Shown: positions 40,850 to 51,201 of the stretch, piece by piece
How positions within the stretch are numbered: the first letter of the stretch is position 1
Layout: each line of letters begins with the position of its first letter
Assembly (NCBI GenBank): GCA_905479945.1
Contig: CAJQOP010000002.1
Span: 1-64,000 of the forward strand
DNA from: an uncultured Glaciecola sp.
Lineage (GTDB): Bacteria; Pseudomonadota; Gammaproteobacteria; Enterobacterales; Alteromonadaceae
Length of the DNA: 64,000 nucleotides
Direction: 5' to 3'
Made by a program: the position numbers and the translations under genes
The notes under the pieces: model-generated
The model's database searches: none
Seen by the model: only the letters and a program-made list of their open reading frames with translations
What the model was told of the DNA's origin: nothing

Positions 40850-41434
40850 ATGCCCGAGCCGCTAGACTTAGCAAAAATCATTCTGGCTTCGGCTTCAAGT
40901 CGACGCCACGAGTTGCTCTCATACCTAATCACTCATTTTGAAATCAGTTGTGCTGATATTGATGAAACTCCTCTAAAAAATGAATTGCCAGAAAATTTGG
41001 TTCGGCGTTTAGCTGAAACTAAAGCTGAAACTATTTTATGTAAAAATAAAGACGCTATAGTTATAGGCGCTGATACTATTGTAACGCTTGGAAATGAGAT
41101 TTTTGGTAAACCCGAAAATCAAAATGATAGTATGAATATATTGAATAAATTGGCGGGTAAGCGCCATATAGTAATGACTTGTGTTGCGATGCGCAGTAAA
41201 ACCAAAAAAATATCACAAGTGGTGAACACAGAAGTTGATTTTACCTGTCTTACTAAACAGCAAATACAAGATTATTGGCAAACTGGTGAGCCACAAGACA
41301 AAGCCGGAAGTTATGCTATTCAAGGCATAGGTGGTAAATTTGTGAGTCGTATAAATGGCAGTTATAGCAATGTTGTCGGCTTACCTTTAGTTGAGACGCA
41401 GGCAATGCTAACACGCATGGGGATAAACACATGA
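40850..41434 (+). CDS. maf: Maf-like nucleoside triphosphate pyrophosphatase (YhdE type)
   Basis: Hydrolyses non-canonical or excess nucleotides, probably dTTP/UTP for the YhdE branch next to mreD. Substrate motif ILASASSRRHELL near residue 11, DIDETPL, the catalytic GADTIV near 72, and the KAGSYAIQG loop near 147. 194 aa. ATG start one base after the mreD stop. Confidence 0.92.
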   Translation: MPEPLDLAKIILASASSRRHELLSYLITHFEISCADIDETPLKNELPENLVRRLAETKAETILCKNKDAIVIGADTIVTLGNEIFGKPENQNDSMNILNKLAGKRHIVMTCVAMRSKTKKISQVVNTEVDFTCLTKQQIQDYWQTGEPQDKAGSYAIQGIGGKFVSRINGSYSNVVGLPLVETQAMLTRMGINT

Positions 41435-41472
41435 GGGCACACGGATGAGGGCACACGGATGAGGACAAACAA
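41417..41472 (+). repeat. 14-bp tandem repeat between maf and rng, each unit starting with ATG
   Basis: Units at 41417, 41431, 41445 and 41459; the middle two are identical (ATGAGGGCACACGG). The array runs from the last maf codons through its stop to the rng ATG at 41473. Each of units 2-4 carries GAGG, so the last one supplies the rng Shine-Dalgarno sequence. Confidence 0.9.
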
Positions 41473-42939
41473 ATGAGTGCTGAGCTTCTTATCAATGTGA
41501 CGCCATCAGAATCAAGAGTAGCCTTAATTGAAAATGGCATCTTGCAGGAAATCCACATTGAAAGGCACACTAAAAGGGGATTAGTCGGGAACATCTATCG
41601 AGGCAAAGTGAGTCGCGTGTTGCCCGGTATGCAGGCTGCCTTTATAGATATAGGGCTCGATAAAGCTGCTTTTTTACATGCATCAGATATTGCGGTGCAT
41701 GATGAAATAGCCGATGACATGTCTCAAACTACTATTGAAAAGAAAGATATTCGTGAATTGGTTAGAGATGGTCAGGACATTGTTGTACAAGTAGTTAAAG
41801 ACCCCTTAGGCACCAAGGGAGCGAGATTGACTACTGACATTACGCTGCCTTCTCGTTATTTAGTATTTATGCCTAACGTAACTCATGTTGGTATTTCACA
41901 ACGCATTGAAGACGAAGCTGAACGCGATCGCCTTAAAACTCTTGTCGAATCTCTATGCGACGAAAACGGTGGATTTATACTGCGAACTGCGGCAGAAGGT
42001 GTTTCTGAAAATGAGCTGCATCAAGATGCAGCATTTCTGCGCCGCCTGTGGGCAAAAATTCAGTCGCGTTTGAAAATTAAAAAGTCTCATGTTCTATATG
42101 AAGATCTGCCCTTAGCACGTCGGGTACTGCGCGACTTCGTTGGCACAGAGCTTGACCGCATCAGAATTGATTCGAAGCTATCATTTACCGAGCTTCAGCA
42201 ATTTACCAAAGACTATGTACCCGAACTCAGTGAAAAGCTTGAGTACTATAAAGGCGAACGACCAATTTTTGACTTGTATGACGTTGAAAACGAAGCTCAA
42301 CGGGTATTAGAACGCAGAGTTGACTTGAAGTCCGGTGGCTACTTAATTATTGACCAGACTGAAGCAATGACAACGATTGATATTAATACCGGCGCCTTTG
42401 TTGGCCATAGAAATTTAGAAGAAACCATCTTCAATACCAATATTGAAGCTACCTTATCTATTGCTCGACAACTCAGATTGCGTAACTTGGGCGGCATGAT
42501 ATTGATTGATTTTATCGATATGGTGGAACCAGATCATAAAAGACGTGTCCTACATAGTCTAGAGAGTGCAATGAGCAAGGATCGGGCAAAATCCAATATT
42601 CATGGTTTTACCGCTTTAGGCTTAATTGAAATGACGCGCAAACGCACTAGAGAAAGCTTAGAACATGTTCTCTGCGGTGAATGTCCAGCCTGTAAAGGTC
42701 GAGGCAGCATAAAAACGGTTGAAACTATTTGTTTTGAGATTATGCGTGAAATTGTTCGAGTAAATCGCGCTTATGAAGCAGATAAATTTGTTGTTTATGC
42801 GTCATCTATCGTCGCCGATGCACTCTTAGGTGAAGAGTCTCATATGTTAGCCGAATTGGAAGTGTTCGTGTCTAAGCAAATTAAAATACAAACGGAGTTG
42901 TTGTATCATCAAGACAAATTTGATGTGGTAATGATGTGA
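41473..42939 (+). CDS. rng: Ribonuclease G
   Basis: Endoribonuclease maturing the 16S rRNA 5' end and some mRNAs. N-terminal S1-type RNA-binding domain (about 35-125, HTKRGLVGNIYRGKVSRVLP), catalytic DNase-I-like subdomain with Mg-binding Asp in TTIDINTGAFVG near 303 and IDFIDM near 346, and the zinc-link CGECPACKGRG near 404. 488 aa (E. coli 489). Stop overlaps the yhdP start. Confidence 0.97.
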   Translation: MSAELLINVTPSESRVALIENGILQEIHIERHTKRGLVGNIYRGKVSRVLPGMQAAFIDIGLDKAAFLHASDIAVHDEIADDMSQTTIEKKDIRELVRDGQDIVVQVVKDPLGTKGARLTTDITLPSRYLVFMPNVTHVGISQRIEDEAERDRLKTLVESLCDENGGFILRTAAEGVSENELHQDAAFLRRLWAKIQSRLKIKKSHVLYEDLPLARRVLRDFVGTELDRIRIDSKLSFTELQQFTKDYVPELSEKLEYYKGERPIFDLYDVENEAQRVLERRVDLKSGGYLIIDQTEAMTTIDINTGAFVGHRNLEETIFNTNIEATLSIARQLRLRNLGGMILIDFIDMVEPDHKRRVLHSLESAMSKDRAKSNIHGFTALGLIEMTRKRTRESLEHVLCGECPACKGRGSIKTVETICFEIMREIVRVNRAYEADKFVVYASSIVADALLGEESHMLAELEVFVSKQIKIQTELLYHQDKFDVVMM

Positions 42940-45900
42940 ATAAACTGTCAAGTGTAGCAACTTATATTGTCCGTAAACTGTGGACACTAATCGCGATAAC
43001 GCTTGTTGTCTTCGCGCTTTTGATGAGCCTGCTTCGCTATTCTTTACCATTGTTAAATGATAAAAAGCATTTTTTTGAAGACTACGTACAGCAAGAGTAT
43101 GGAGTTGGATTAAAAATTGAATCTATTTATGCCTCATGGCAAGGCGTCGGTCCGGCCTTGGTCTTAGATGGTGTCACTTTGGAGCAAAGTGACAAGTCAC
43201 CTATCGAGCTAAATATTCAAAGTATTTATATCGAAGTTGATTTTTGGGACTCCTTGCTAACAGGCCAAATATCATCGAAAAGCTTTAGTTTAGATGGTCT
43301 TTTGTTGGATATCGATCTGCAGCAAATTCGAAGTTCCAACAATGACTTTCCAATTTTAAGCGCTCTGGAAGGTTTGTTTTTGGAGCAGCTACAAACCTTT
43401 TCATTGGTCAACAGCGCAGTCACCATAAGTGGTGCCAACAATCAACAATCCTTCAACATCGCTAATTTGTCATGGTTAAATAAAGAAGAGCGACATCAAG
43501 GCTCAGGGCTAATTAGTGTCTCTGAACTTGCAAGCAACTCTGCTATGTTCGTCATTGACTTAAAGGGCCGAGCGGATAATTTTGACGGTACAATATATGC
43601 CAAGGCAGATGAGCTAGATTTATCGCCTTGGATAAATGAGTTTTCCGCGCTTGAGAGTGAATTGCTTGAGGGTAGGGCAAACTTTGAGTTTTGGGCCGAT
43701 ATTAATCGTAAGTCGATAACCAAAGTTTATGGCAATATTAAACCAACGCGCTTTATCTGGAAGCAAGATGATGTTGACCTAACAAGCGGCATCGAGTCGG
43801 GTGTTTTTGTAGCGCAGCCGGCCGATAATAAATGGCTTTTCAACCTTAGTGACTTAACCTTGTCGGTATACGATAAGACTATCAAGACAAATTGGCGTGG
43901 GTTTTTGTCCGAGCAGGGGGAATTTCAAATTCAGTCAGCAAGCGCATTTTCTCTTTCTCCGTTATTACCAATTGCAGGCTTGTTTAGCAGTAACTTAGGT
44001 AATCAGTTAAACACAGTCTCTGCTCAAGGAACTGTCGCCAATATTGCATTTCAAAACAGACCTGCAGGAAGCGCTGCTCAGATAAAGTTGAAAGATATTG
44101 CTTGGAAAACTAATACGCAATTGCCAGGGGTAACAGGTTTAAACGCCGAACTTTCTTGGCAAAAAAATATCGGGGCCATCCGCCTTTTTGGTGACGGTAT
44201 AGAAATCGATGCCGATCACATTTTCCCTCAAGATTTGAGTATTGACGATTTAGATTTACCTATACAGTTTTACCAAACTGACGATGCCTGGCTAGTTACA
44301 TCGACATCTGGAAACATTGGGCTACCAGAAACAAATATAAAGCCTGATTTTGAATATCGCACTGATAGGGGGGTTCTGTCTTTAGTGGCAAATGTGGGTG
44401 AGCTTAATACGTCTCATATTCAAAAATATTTGCCAAAAGAACCTTACCTTGGGAAAGGTGTAAGCCAGTTTTTAAATAGGGCCTTTTATGCTAGCGGGAA
44501 AATAGCGGATGCCCAAGTATTATGGCACGGTGAGTTTAGCCAGTTTCCGTTTAACAACAGTGAAGGTGTTTTTCAAGCCAATGTGGCTATTCGAAATGCA
44601 GACTTTCTATTTGAGAGAAGTTGGCCTAGCGTTAACAAATTGAATTTAGATTTACAGTTTGAAAATCTAAGTTTATCGATGCAAAGTCAGTCAGCTAAGA
44701 TTGCAGACATCGATATTGGGGATCTTAAAGCTTACATACCCCTGTTAAGCGCCGGTGCAGACTTGATCATAGAAGCAACAGCAACTGGCAGTGGTTATGC
44801 TGTATCACAACTGCTTGGGCAGAGCAGCTTGTCTGAAGGCCTCGGAAAGACGCTGAGTAGCGATATATTAGTAAGTAATGAACTGACAACTCAACTTTCA
44901 TTGTATGTGCCCTTAGACAATCCTGCAGCTACATCTGCTAGTGGAATTGTCACCTTACCCGACAACTTTGTACAATTACCGAGTTTGTTGCTGGAATTGG
45001 AAAATGTTAATGGCAAGATAATTTTCGATAATGACAAAGTTGTTTTTAAGGGCTTAAAAGCGAACTTGCTTGGCCAACCGGTTATTGCTGATTTCAATGG
45101 CGCACAGCAAATTGCAGAGTATCGATTTGACGTAAATGTTAATGGCGATTGGGACTTAGCGCCCTTAGTACCTTACATAAGTAGTGAGCTAGGTGAATAC
45201 CTCAATGGTAGCGGAAAATGGAACTCTTCTATTAACGTATCGCTTGGTAAAGATGACTTCTCATATATGGCAACCCTGTTCACTCAATTGGACGAGGTGG
45301 CCTCTATACTTCCTGCTCCCTTTGATAAGAAAAAAGGCGACAATAAAACTGTTTTATTGGAAGCAAACGGCAACCCACAAGCTTCAAATATAACCCTAGC
45401 TTTCGGCGAAAAAGTTAATTTTGATGGCATATTACCGCATAAGGAACTTCAGTTCAGTCGCGCTCACCTTGCTATTGGAGAAACTGACTTTGTTGGTCGC
45501 GGTGTCGGTTTTAGTATCAGCGCTAATTTGCCGGAAATTCATTTAACTGATTGGTACCAAAGCATCTCAGCATTGCTAGCAGGGGTATCTTCGGGTAACA
45601 AACCGATTTTTGAAGCACCACAACGCATATTCATTGAAACCGACAATCTTATCTTTGCAGGACAAGCTCTCAATGATGTTAACGCAACAGTAAAAACCAT
45701 CGACAAAGATTGGATAGTAGATGTTGCTTCTGATGAAGCAAAGGCGCAAATTAGATTTAATAAGCGTTGGATTGAAGAGGGCATCGAAATTAATGCTGAC
45801 TACGTCAGATTTGATAAGTGGATTGAGCAGGAGGACTTGCAGCGTCCTGAAATAGAGCCTCAATCATTACCTCGTATTCGCGTTAATTGCAAAGACTGCC

Positions 45901-46787
45901 AAGTATTCGGCAATCGTCTGGGTGAGATAAAATTTGAAAGCTTCCCAAATGACGACGGGCTTCGAATCGACAATATACAGCTAGATGGGCCAAATGGAAA
46001 AGTCAGAGCAAACGGACAATGGTATAAGCGTAATGGCGATCACTATACATTTATAAATGGTGATTTAAACAGCAACGACTTTGGCCGTTTCCTAAAAGAC
46101 TTTCAATTTGACTCTGGTATAAAAGACAGCGAAGCCGAAATGGATTTTGCATTTACCTGGAAGGCGTCGCCCTTCGACTTCTCATTTGAGTATCTGGATG
46201 GAGAGCTCCAATGGGAGTTAACCGACGGCTATATAACAGAGCTAAGCGATAAAGGTTCCAGAATATTCACGCTGCTGAGTTTCGATTCTTTGGTGCGTAA
46301 ATTGAGTTTAGATTTTAGAGACGTATTCGCCAAAGGCTTTTTCTATGATGAAATGCAAGGTAGTTTGCAGATCACAGAAGGTAAGGCAGATACGCGCGAC
46401 ACTAAAATTGATGGTGGCGCAGGTGAAATGGAAATATATGGCTATACCGACTTGGTCGCAAAAGAACTCAACTACAATGTGAGCTTTGCACCCAATGTGA
46501 CTGGTAACTTGCCTATCCTTGTTTACTTTATGGTTAACCCTCCAACTGCACTGGCAGCTTTGGCTCTGGATCAAGTACTTACGTCAGCAAAGGTAATTTC
46601 ATATATTAATTACAGTGTTACCGGTACCTTGGACGAACCTATATTAATAGAAACTGGTCGAGAAAGTACAGAGGTCGAATTGCCGGCAAGACGAGAACAG
46701 TTGCCTGAGCCTAAAGACGATTTTGTCGGACCTTTTATCCCTCCTACTGCAGCTGATACCTTAATGATGGAACCAAATAATGGCTGA
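42936..46787 (+). CDS. yhdP: AsmA-like phospholipid transport protein YhdP
   Basis: Very large inner-membrane-anchored protein of the AsmA clan, thought to bridge the periplasm and move phospholipids to the outer membrane. N-terminal membrane helix (about 14-38), then a continuous beta-rich body of about 1200 residues and a C-terminal helix region ending in ILVYFMVNPPTALAALALDQV. 1283 aa, close to E. coli (1266). Overlaps rng by 4 bp and the nitrilase by 8 bp. Confidence 0.92.
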   Translation: MNKLSSVATYIVRKLWTLIAITLVVFALLMSLLRYSLPLLNDKKHFFEDYVQQEYGVGLKIESIYASWQGVGPALVLDGVTLEQSDKSPIELNIQSIYIEVDFWDSLLTGQISSKSFSLDGLLLDIDLQQIRSSNNDFPILSALEGLFLEQLQTFSLVNSAVTISGANNQQSFNIANLSWLNKEERHQGSGLISVSELASNSAMFVIDLKGRADNFDGTIYAKADELDLSPWINEFSALESELLEGRANFEFWADINRKSITKVYGNIKPTRFIWKQDDVDLTSGIESGVFVAQPADNKWLFNLSDLTLSVYDKTIKTNWRGFLSEQGEFQIQSASAFSLSPLLPIAGLFSSNLGNQLNTVSAQGTVANIAFQNRPAGSAAQIKLKDIAWKTNTQLPGVTGLNAELSWQKNIGAIRLFGDGIEIDADHIFPQDLSIDDLDLPIQFYQTDDAWLVTSTSGNIGLPETNIKPDFEYRTDRGVLSLVANVGELNTSHIQKYLPKEPYLGKGVSQFLNRAFYASGKIADAQVLWHGEFSQFPFNNSEGVFQANVAIRNADFLFERSWPSVNKLNLDLQFENLSLSMQSQSAKIADIDIGDLKAYIPLLSAGADLIIEATATGSGYAVSQLLGQSSLSEGLGKTLSSDILVSNELTTQLSLYVPLDNPAATSASGIVTLPDNFVQLPSLLLELENVNGKIIFDNDKVVFKGLKANLLGQPVIADFNGAQQIAEYRFDVNVNGDWDLAPLVPYISSELGEYLNGSGKWNSSINVSLGKDDFSYMATLFTQLDEVASILPAPFDKKKGDNKTVLLEANGNPQASNITLAFGEKVNFDGILPHKELQFSRAHLAIGETDFVGRGVGFSISANLPEIHLTDWYQSISALLAGVSSGNKPIFEAPQRIFIETDNLIFAGQALNDVNATVKTIDKDWIVDVASDEAKAQIRFNKRWIEEGIEINADYVRFDKWIEQEDLQRPEIEPQSLPRIRVNCKDCQVFGNRLGEIKFESFPNDDGLRIDNIQLDGPNGKVRANGQWYKRNGDHYTFINGDLNSNDFGRFLKDFQFDSGIKDSEAEMDFAFTWKASPFDFSFEYLDGELQWELTDGYITELSDKGSRIFTLLSFDSLVRKLSLDFRDVFAKGFFYDEMQGSLQITEGKADTRDTKIDGGAGEMEIYGYTDLVAKELNYNVSFAPNVTGNLPILVYFMVNPPTALAALALDQVLTSAKVISYINYSVTGTLDEPILIETGRESTEVELPARREQLPEPKDDFVGPFIPPTAADTLMMEPNNG

Positions 46788-47613
46788 TCTTGTTGCCATA
46801 CAAATGACCTCATCACCAAGTCCAGAAGAAAATCTCGCCTTTATAGAACAACAAATCAAAGCACTACCTGAAAAACAACAGTTGCTTGTTTTACCAGAGT
46901 GCTTTGCTTGCTTCGGTGGAACTGAAAAAGCGCAATATAACCTAGCTGAAACACTTGATGATGGTCCTATTCAAACAAAGTTATCCGCACTAGCAAAAAC
47001 CTACAATAAGTGGATTATTGCGGGTAGTTTGCCTATTAAACCAGAAAAACTTGATGAGCAAGATAGCGCGAATACAAAATTTTATGCGGCGAGCCTTGTG
47101 TTTAACTCGCAAGGTGAACGCGTCAGTCGTTACGACAAGATTCATTTGTTTGACGTTACCTTAGACGACAACACAGGTAGTTACCGCGAGTCCGATAGCA
47201 CATTATACGGACAAAAAGTTAGTGTATTTGACAGCCCTTGGGGCAGAGTTGGGCAGCTAATTTGCTATGACTTACGCTTTCCGGAACTAGTGCAAAAAAT
47301 GGCTCAAATTGATGTGCTAGTTGTTCCTAGTGCGTTCACTCAGCGCACTGGTAAAGCCCACTGGTATCCGCTGCTGCAATCAAGAAGTATCGAAAACCAA
47401 TGTTATGTAGTAGCATCTAATCAAACGGGGGTTCATAATAACGGTAGGCAAACCTTCGGACACACTTGTATTTTCTCACCTTGGGGAGATTTGCTCGCTA
47501 ATTTATCAAAAGAGCAAGGATGGGTCGCAGCCCATTATGATCCAACACTCTTGAGTAAACTTCGTCAAGAAATGCCCATTCAACAACATAAAACAAATAG
47601 GAATGCATTTTGA
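46780..47613 (+). CDS. Carbon-nitrogen hydrolase (Nit-type amidase)
   Basis: Nitrilase-superfamily amidase; the closest known role is deaminated-glutathione amidase (Nit1) repair. Catalytic triad visible: Glu in [12 protein letters not shown] near 41, Lys in [10 protein letters not shown] near 113, Cys in [10 protein letters not shown] near 156. 277 aa. Located between yhdP and tldD, a conserved place for this gene in many gammaproteobacteria. Confidence 0.9.
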   Translation: MADLVAIQMTSSPSPEENLAFIEQQIKALPEKQQLLVLPECFACFGGTEKAQYNLAETLDDGPIQTKLSALAKTYNKWIIAGSLPIKPEKLDEQDSANTKFYAASLVFNSQGERVSRYDKIHLFDVTLDDNTGSYRESDSTLYGQKVSVFDSPWGRVGQLICYDLRFPELVQKMAQIDVLVVPSAFTQRTGKAHWYPLLQSRSIENQCYVVASNQTGVHNNGRQTFGHTCIFSPWGDLLANLSKEQGWVAAHYDPTLLSKLRQEMPIQQHKTNRNAF

Positions 47614-49055
47614 CCCAATCGGTTGAACATAATTTACTTACTGCTTCAGGTATTGATAAAAGCAGACTTTCTTCGTTATTAGACGACGTATTTACACATC
47701 AATCGAATTTTGCAGACTTGTACTTTCAATCAAGTCAGCACGAGAGTTGGGTTTTAGAGGATGGCATAGTTAAAGACGGCAGCTACAACATCGAGCGTGG
47801 CGTCGGTGTACGTGTAATATCAGGCGAAAAAACTGGCTTTGCTTATTCTGATGAAATCTCCAGTCGAGCATTGGAAGATGCCTGCAAAGCTGCAAGAGGT
47901 ATAGCGCCAGCCGGTGGTGTGCAAAAAATACAAGCATTTTCTTCACCAATATTAAGCTCGTTGTACACCGAAAAGAATCCGATAATCAGTATGCCGGATA
48001 GTGACAAAATAAGCTTATTACAAACGGTTGATCGCTACATCAGAAAAGCGGCTCCTAATGCAACTCAAGTTGTGGTTAGTTTAAGCGGAGTTTATGAAGA
48101 AATATTAGTCGCTGCAACAGATGGTACTTTTGCAAGCGACATCCGTCCGCTTATTCGTCTTAATTGTTCTGTTTTACTAGAAAAAGAAGGTAAGCGCGAG
48201 CGCGGGAGTGCTGGTGCTGGTGGGCGTCGTACTTATGATTATTTTGAGCACACGGGTAGCGATAACAAGCCATTATATGAGCAACTTGCGGATGATGCTA
48301 TTCACATGGCTGAGGTCAATTTAGCTGCAGTGCCAGCTCCTGCTGGTCTAATGCCTGTTGTGCTTGGCTGCGGCTGGCCGGGCGTATTGCTGCATGAAGC
48401 AGTAGGGCATGGTTTGGAGGGCGACTTCAATCGCAAGGGCTCGTCAACCTTCAGTGGCCGAATTGGCGAGCAGGTTGCATCTAAGGGCGTTACTGTAATT
48501 GATGATGGCACTATGGCTGACCGCCGAGGTTCATTGTCCGTAGATGATGAAGGCGTGAAAAGCCAGCGTAATGTGCTTATTGAAGACGGCATTCTTAAAG
48601 GTTATATGCAAGACAAACACAATGCATCATTAATGGGCGTGAAGCCCACAGGCAATGGTCGCAGAGAGAGTTATGCACACTTACCTATGCCGCGTATGAC
48701 TAATACCTTTATGTTAGGCGGGCAAGACAAACCCGAGGATATTATTGCTTCCGTTGAAAAAGGCGTATTTGCGCCAAACTTTGGTGGTGGCCAAGTGGAT
48801 ATAACCTCAGGGAAGTTTGTATTTTCGACATCCGAAGCTTATTTAATTGAAAACGGTAAAGTAACTACACCTATAAAAGGGGCTACTTTAATCGGAAATG
48901 GTCCTGAGGTTATGCAGAAAATCTCTATGATAGGCAATGATTTGTCTTTGGATATGGGCATTGGCGTTTGTGGTAAAGATGGACAATCTGTGCCTGTAGG
49001 CGTTGGTCAGCCAACCTTAAAAGTAGACGAGTTAACGGTAGGTGGAACAGCATAG
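47610..49055 (+). CDS. tldD: Metalloprotease TldD
   Basis: Zinc protease subunit that works with PmbA/TldE in microcin maturation and CcdA degradation. Metal motif [18 protein letters not shown] near residue 262, and [19 protein letters not shown] near the C-terminus. 481 aa, equal to E. coli. The usual partners yjgA-pmbA do not follow in this window. Confidence 0.97.
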   Translation: MTQSVEHNLLTASGIDKSRLSSLLDDVFTHQSNFADLYFQSSQHESWVLEDGIVKDGSYNIERGVGVRVISGEKTGFAYSDEISSRALEDACKAARGIAPAGGVQKIQAFSSPILSSLYTEKNPIISMPDSDKISLLQTVDRYIRKAAPNATQVVVSLSGVYEEILVAATDGTFASDIRPLIRLNCSVLLEKEGKRERGSAGAGGRRTYDYFEHTGSDNKPLYEQLADDAIHMAEVNLAAVPAPAGLMPVVLGCGWPGVLLHEAVGHGLEGDFNRKGSSTFSGRIGEQVASKGVTVIDDGTMADRRGSLSVDDEGVKSQRNVLIEDGILKGYMQDKHNASLMGVKPTGNGRRESYAHLPMPRMTNTFMLGGQDKPEDIIASVEKGVFAPNFGGGQVDITSGKFVFSTSEAYLIENGKVTTPIKGATLIGNGPEVMQKISMIGNDLSLDMGIGVCGKDGQSVPVGVGQPTLKVDELTVGGTA

Positions 49056-49063
49056 TAATAGGA

Positions 49064-49102
49064 TTTAGAGCTTATATTTAGGGCTTATATTTAGAGCTAA
49101 GA
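49064..49102 (+). repeat. 13-bp tandem repeat after tldD
   Basis: TTTAGAGCTTATA at 49064, TTTAGGGCTTATA at 49077 and TTTAGAGCTAAGA at 49090. It runs into the 3' end of the convergent MBL-fold gene. Confidence 0.8.
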
Positions 49103-49118
49103 TTTATTTCTTAGCTCT
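49093..49118. terminator. Hairpin between convergent tldD and MBL-fold gene
   Basis: AGAGCTAAGA and TCTTAGCTCT form a perfect 10-bp stem with a 6-base loop. It spans the stop of the MBL-fold gene and could act on both strands. Confidence 0.5.
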
Positions 49119-49870
49119 CGTTTACTACCGTACATCTTCCGCCTAATCATTCTTTGTATTGCTAGTTTGTTGGTTTGGGCTTGGCTGGGAGCTTTGTTGA
49201 GCAAGTGCTCGAAGTCTTCGTCTGTTAGCGATAATTCACCGACGTGGGCCATCATCACAGAGTTTGGGCGCAAGGCTTGAAGCTTCAACAACGAACTCTT
49301 ATATAGTTCAGGAATATAGACTGGAAACGGGGGCGACAACTTACCTTTCACTTTAACAATGAGATCGGCGACATAGATGCGTTTAGAAGGCACATGCATA
49401 ACCGATAAGTCTCTGTCAGTGTGACCTGGGGTTTCGAATACTTGCCATTCTTCAAAGCCAGGGATTGTTTCTTGGTCTGTTAAGGTAATATCAGGATGTA
49501 AGTGCGGATGGTACCAAATGTTTCGCTTTGGTCTGTTCATTTTACCTGCAACCCAAAGAGCCAGTATAATGTCAATAATATGAGCGAGACGGCCTTTTAA
49601 ACCTTTGTACCATTGATTTTCACTCTGAAAGCTAACTATTTGGCAACCCGTTTTACTTCGTAAAAAATGAGCACAACCAGCATGATCAGGATGCATGTGG
49701 GTGACCAGAACCACTTTTAAGTCGGATAAAGGGCGTGCTAACTGTTTAGCGAAAAAGTCAGAAAGTGTGGGAAAGTCGGCTTTTGAACAACCATCAAGCA
49801 ACATACACTTGTCAGGGTATTCAACTAAGAATATGTTTTGTATGAATCCCTTCAAGACATGTATCTTCAT
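49097..49870 (-). CDS. MBL-fold metallo-hydrolase
   Basis: Metallo-beta-lactamase-fold enzyme with unknown substrate. Metal motif THMHPDHAGC near residue 56, a downstream His in ETPGHTDRDLSV near 148, Asp in YVADLIV near 170 and a late His in MMAHVGEL near 210. 257 aa; no signal peptide, so cytoplasmic. Convergent with tldD; no operon partner. Confidence 0.85.
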   Translation of the reverse strand: MKIHVLKGFIQNIFLVEYPDKCMLLDGCSKADFPTLSDFFAKQLARPLSDLKVVLVTHMHPDHAGCAHFLRSKTGCQIVSFQSENQWYKGLKGRLAHIIDIILALWVAGKMNRPKRNIWYHPHLHPDITLTDQETIPGFEEWQVFETPGHTDRDLSVMHVPSKRIYVADLIVKVKGKLSPPFPVYIPELYKSSLLKLQALRPNSVMMAHVGELSLTDEDFEHLLNKAPSQAQTNKLAIQRMIRRKMYGSKRELRNKS

Positions 49871-50055
49871 TATAAACGAAACTCTTCAAACTGATTAGAC
49901 CAGCTTGATACTACGTTATTCTAGAGTGCTTCATCTATTTATTTGGTGATGGATACTCATTAGTGAGCATCCGATCGCAAAAAAATACAGGCATTTCAGA
50001 CATTCAATAAAGCACTATTATATTAGTTGCAGTTCGATTTTATCGATTATAAAAA

Positions 50056-50346
50056 CTATTTCTTAGCTGATGAGAGTTCAACTACATCTGCCGATTCAAC
50101 TTCTAGGATGCCATCGACCTCTGCACCTTTCATAATTTTCATGACCGACTCTTTGTTTTTGGACAATAAAATACCTAACTCTTCAGCAATCGTTTCGTCA
50201 AGTTCAACGCCTTTGGCGGCTAAATACGTGCTGAGGTTGTCGGCAACCTCTAGCATTTTATCGTACTTATCTGCTTCTTTTTTATCTGTAGTCACCAATT
50301 TCTCAACTCCTTTATGCTGAACCACATACTGGGTGATAACTGCCAT
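50056..50346 (-). CDS. yebG: SOS-induced protein YebG
   Basis: Small damage-inducible protein of unclear molecular role, under LexA control in E. coli. ATG 50346 (MAVITQYVVQHKGVEKLVTT) is preferred to the track TTG at 50358, because GGAGG lies five bases before it; it gives 96 aa, the same as E. coli YebG. The core KKEADKYDKMLEVADNLSTYL matches the family. The last 20 residues are acidic and Ser-rich. A LexA box lies 70 bp upstream. Confidence 0.92.
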   Translation of the reverse strand: MAVITQYVVQHKGVEKLVTTDKKEADKYDKMLEVADNLSTYLAAKGVELDETIAEELGILLSKNKESVMKIMKGAEVDGILEVESADVVELSSAKK

Positions 50347-50415
50347 GTTGGCCTCCAAAAATTGTCAATAAAGTTTATAAAAGGGTTTGCCCTATAACAT
50401 ATACTATACATCAAT

Positions 50416-50435
50416 AACTGTATAAATAAACAGTT
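50416..50435 (-). promoter_or_regulatory. LexA (SOS) box of yebG
   Basis: AACTGTATAAATAAACAGTT: perfect CTG-N10-CAG with AT-rich core and symmetric flanks, upstream of yebG. Confidence 0.92.
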
Positions 50436-50630
50436 TCTTGTGCATTGAAAATAGTTATAGAAACTGGCGCTATTTTTATTGTGAACCATTATAGAGATTG
50501 CAGAGAATAATAGATAACAAAATGACTATTGATGTTGCAAGTTACCCCCGCTACTAGTGAACTTATTCTATATAGTTAATGGTGAGGTAATAATAATTAG
50601 GAGAAAGTTATTTTATTTAATTTTGAGAAA

Positions 50631-51176
50631 GTGAAAGGTATTATTTTCGATTTAGACGACACCTTAGTGAAAACGAATTTAGATTTTGGGGCTATCAAGC
50701 GTGATATTGCTTGCCCGAGCAATGAAGATATTTTGACTTTTATTGGTAATATTGTATGCCCAAGCATGAAAAGCCGAGCTCATAACACGGTTTTAGAGCA
50801 TGAGTTGCACGATGCCGTCACATCGAAGTGGTTGCCCGGAGCACAAGAATTTGTTCAGGCAGCAATACAACAAGACCTTCCCTTAGCGATTGTTACAAGG
50901 AACTGCAGAGAAGCAACCAACATTAAAATTAAGAATAATAATATTAGTATTGAACAAGTGATTACTCGAGAAGACGCTCCGGCTAAACCTGATCCGACTG
51001 CATTGCTAACGATAGCCGCCCAGTGGGATATTGACGTTAAACATATCGCTTATGTCGGCGACTATATTTATGATATCCAGGCAGCTCACAATGCCAAAAT
51101 GCAGGCTTGGTTGTATAAATATCAAGCAGATAAAAAGGACTATAAGGATTGCTTGTCCTACATCGCTAAAAATTAA
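50631..51176 (+). CDS. HAD-superfamily phosphatase
   Basis: Cytoplasmic phosphatase of the HAD-IA type; substrate unknown, phosphoglycolate phosphatase-like by pattern. Motif I IIFDLDDTLV near residue 4, motif II VTRNCRE near 87, motif III Lys in APAKPDP near 119, motif IV YVGDYIYDIQAA near 144. 181 aa, a small cap. The start is uncertain: GTG at 50631 has only GAGAAA very close by, while a better AGGAG lies about 30 bases upstream and no standard start codon is in frame in between. Confidence 0.85.
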   Translation: MKGIIFDLDDTLVKTNLDFGAIKRDIACPSNEDILTFIGNIVCPSMKSRAHNTVLEHELHDAVTSKWLPGAQEFVQAAIQQDLPLAIVTRNCREATNIKIKNNNISIEQVITREDAPAKPDPTALLTIAAQWDIDVKHIAYVGDYIYDIQAAHNAKMQAWLYKYQADKKDYKDCLSYIAKN

Positions 51177-51201
51177 GTTATTGTTTATACAATATAAATT
51201 A

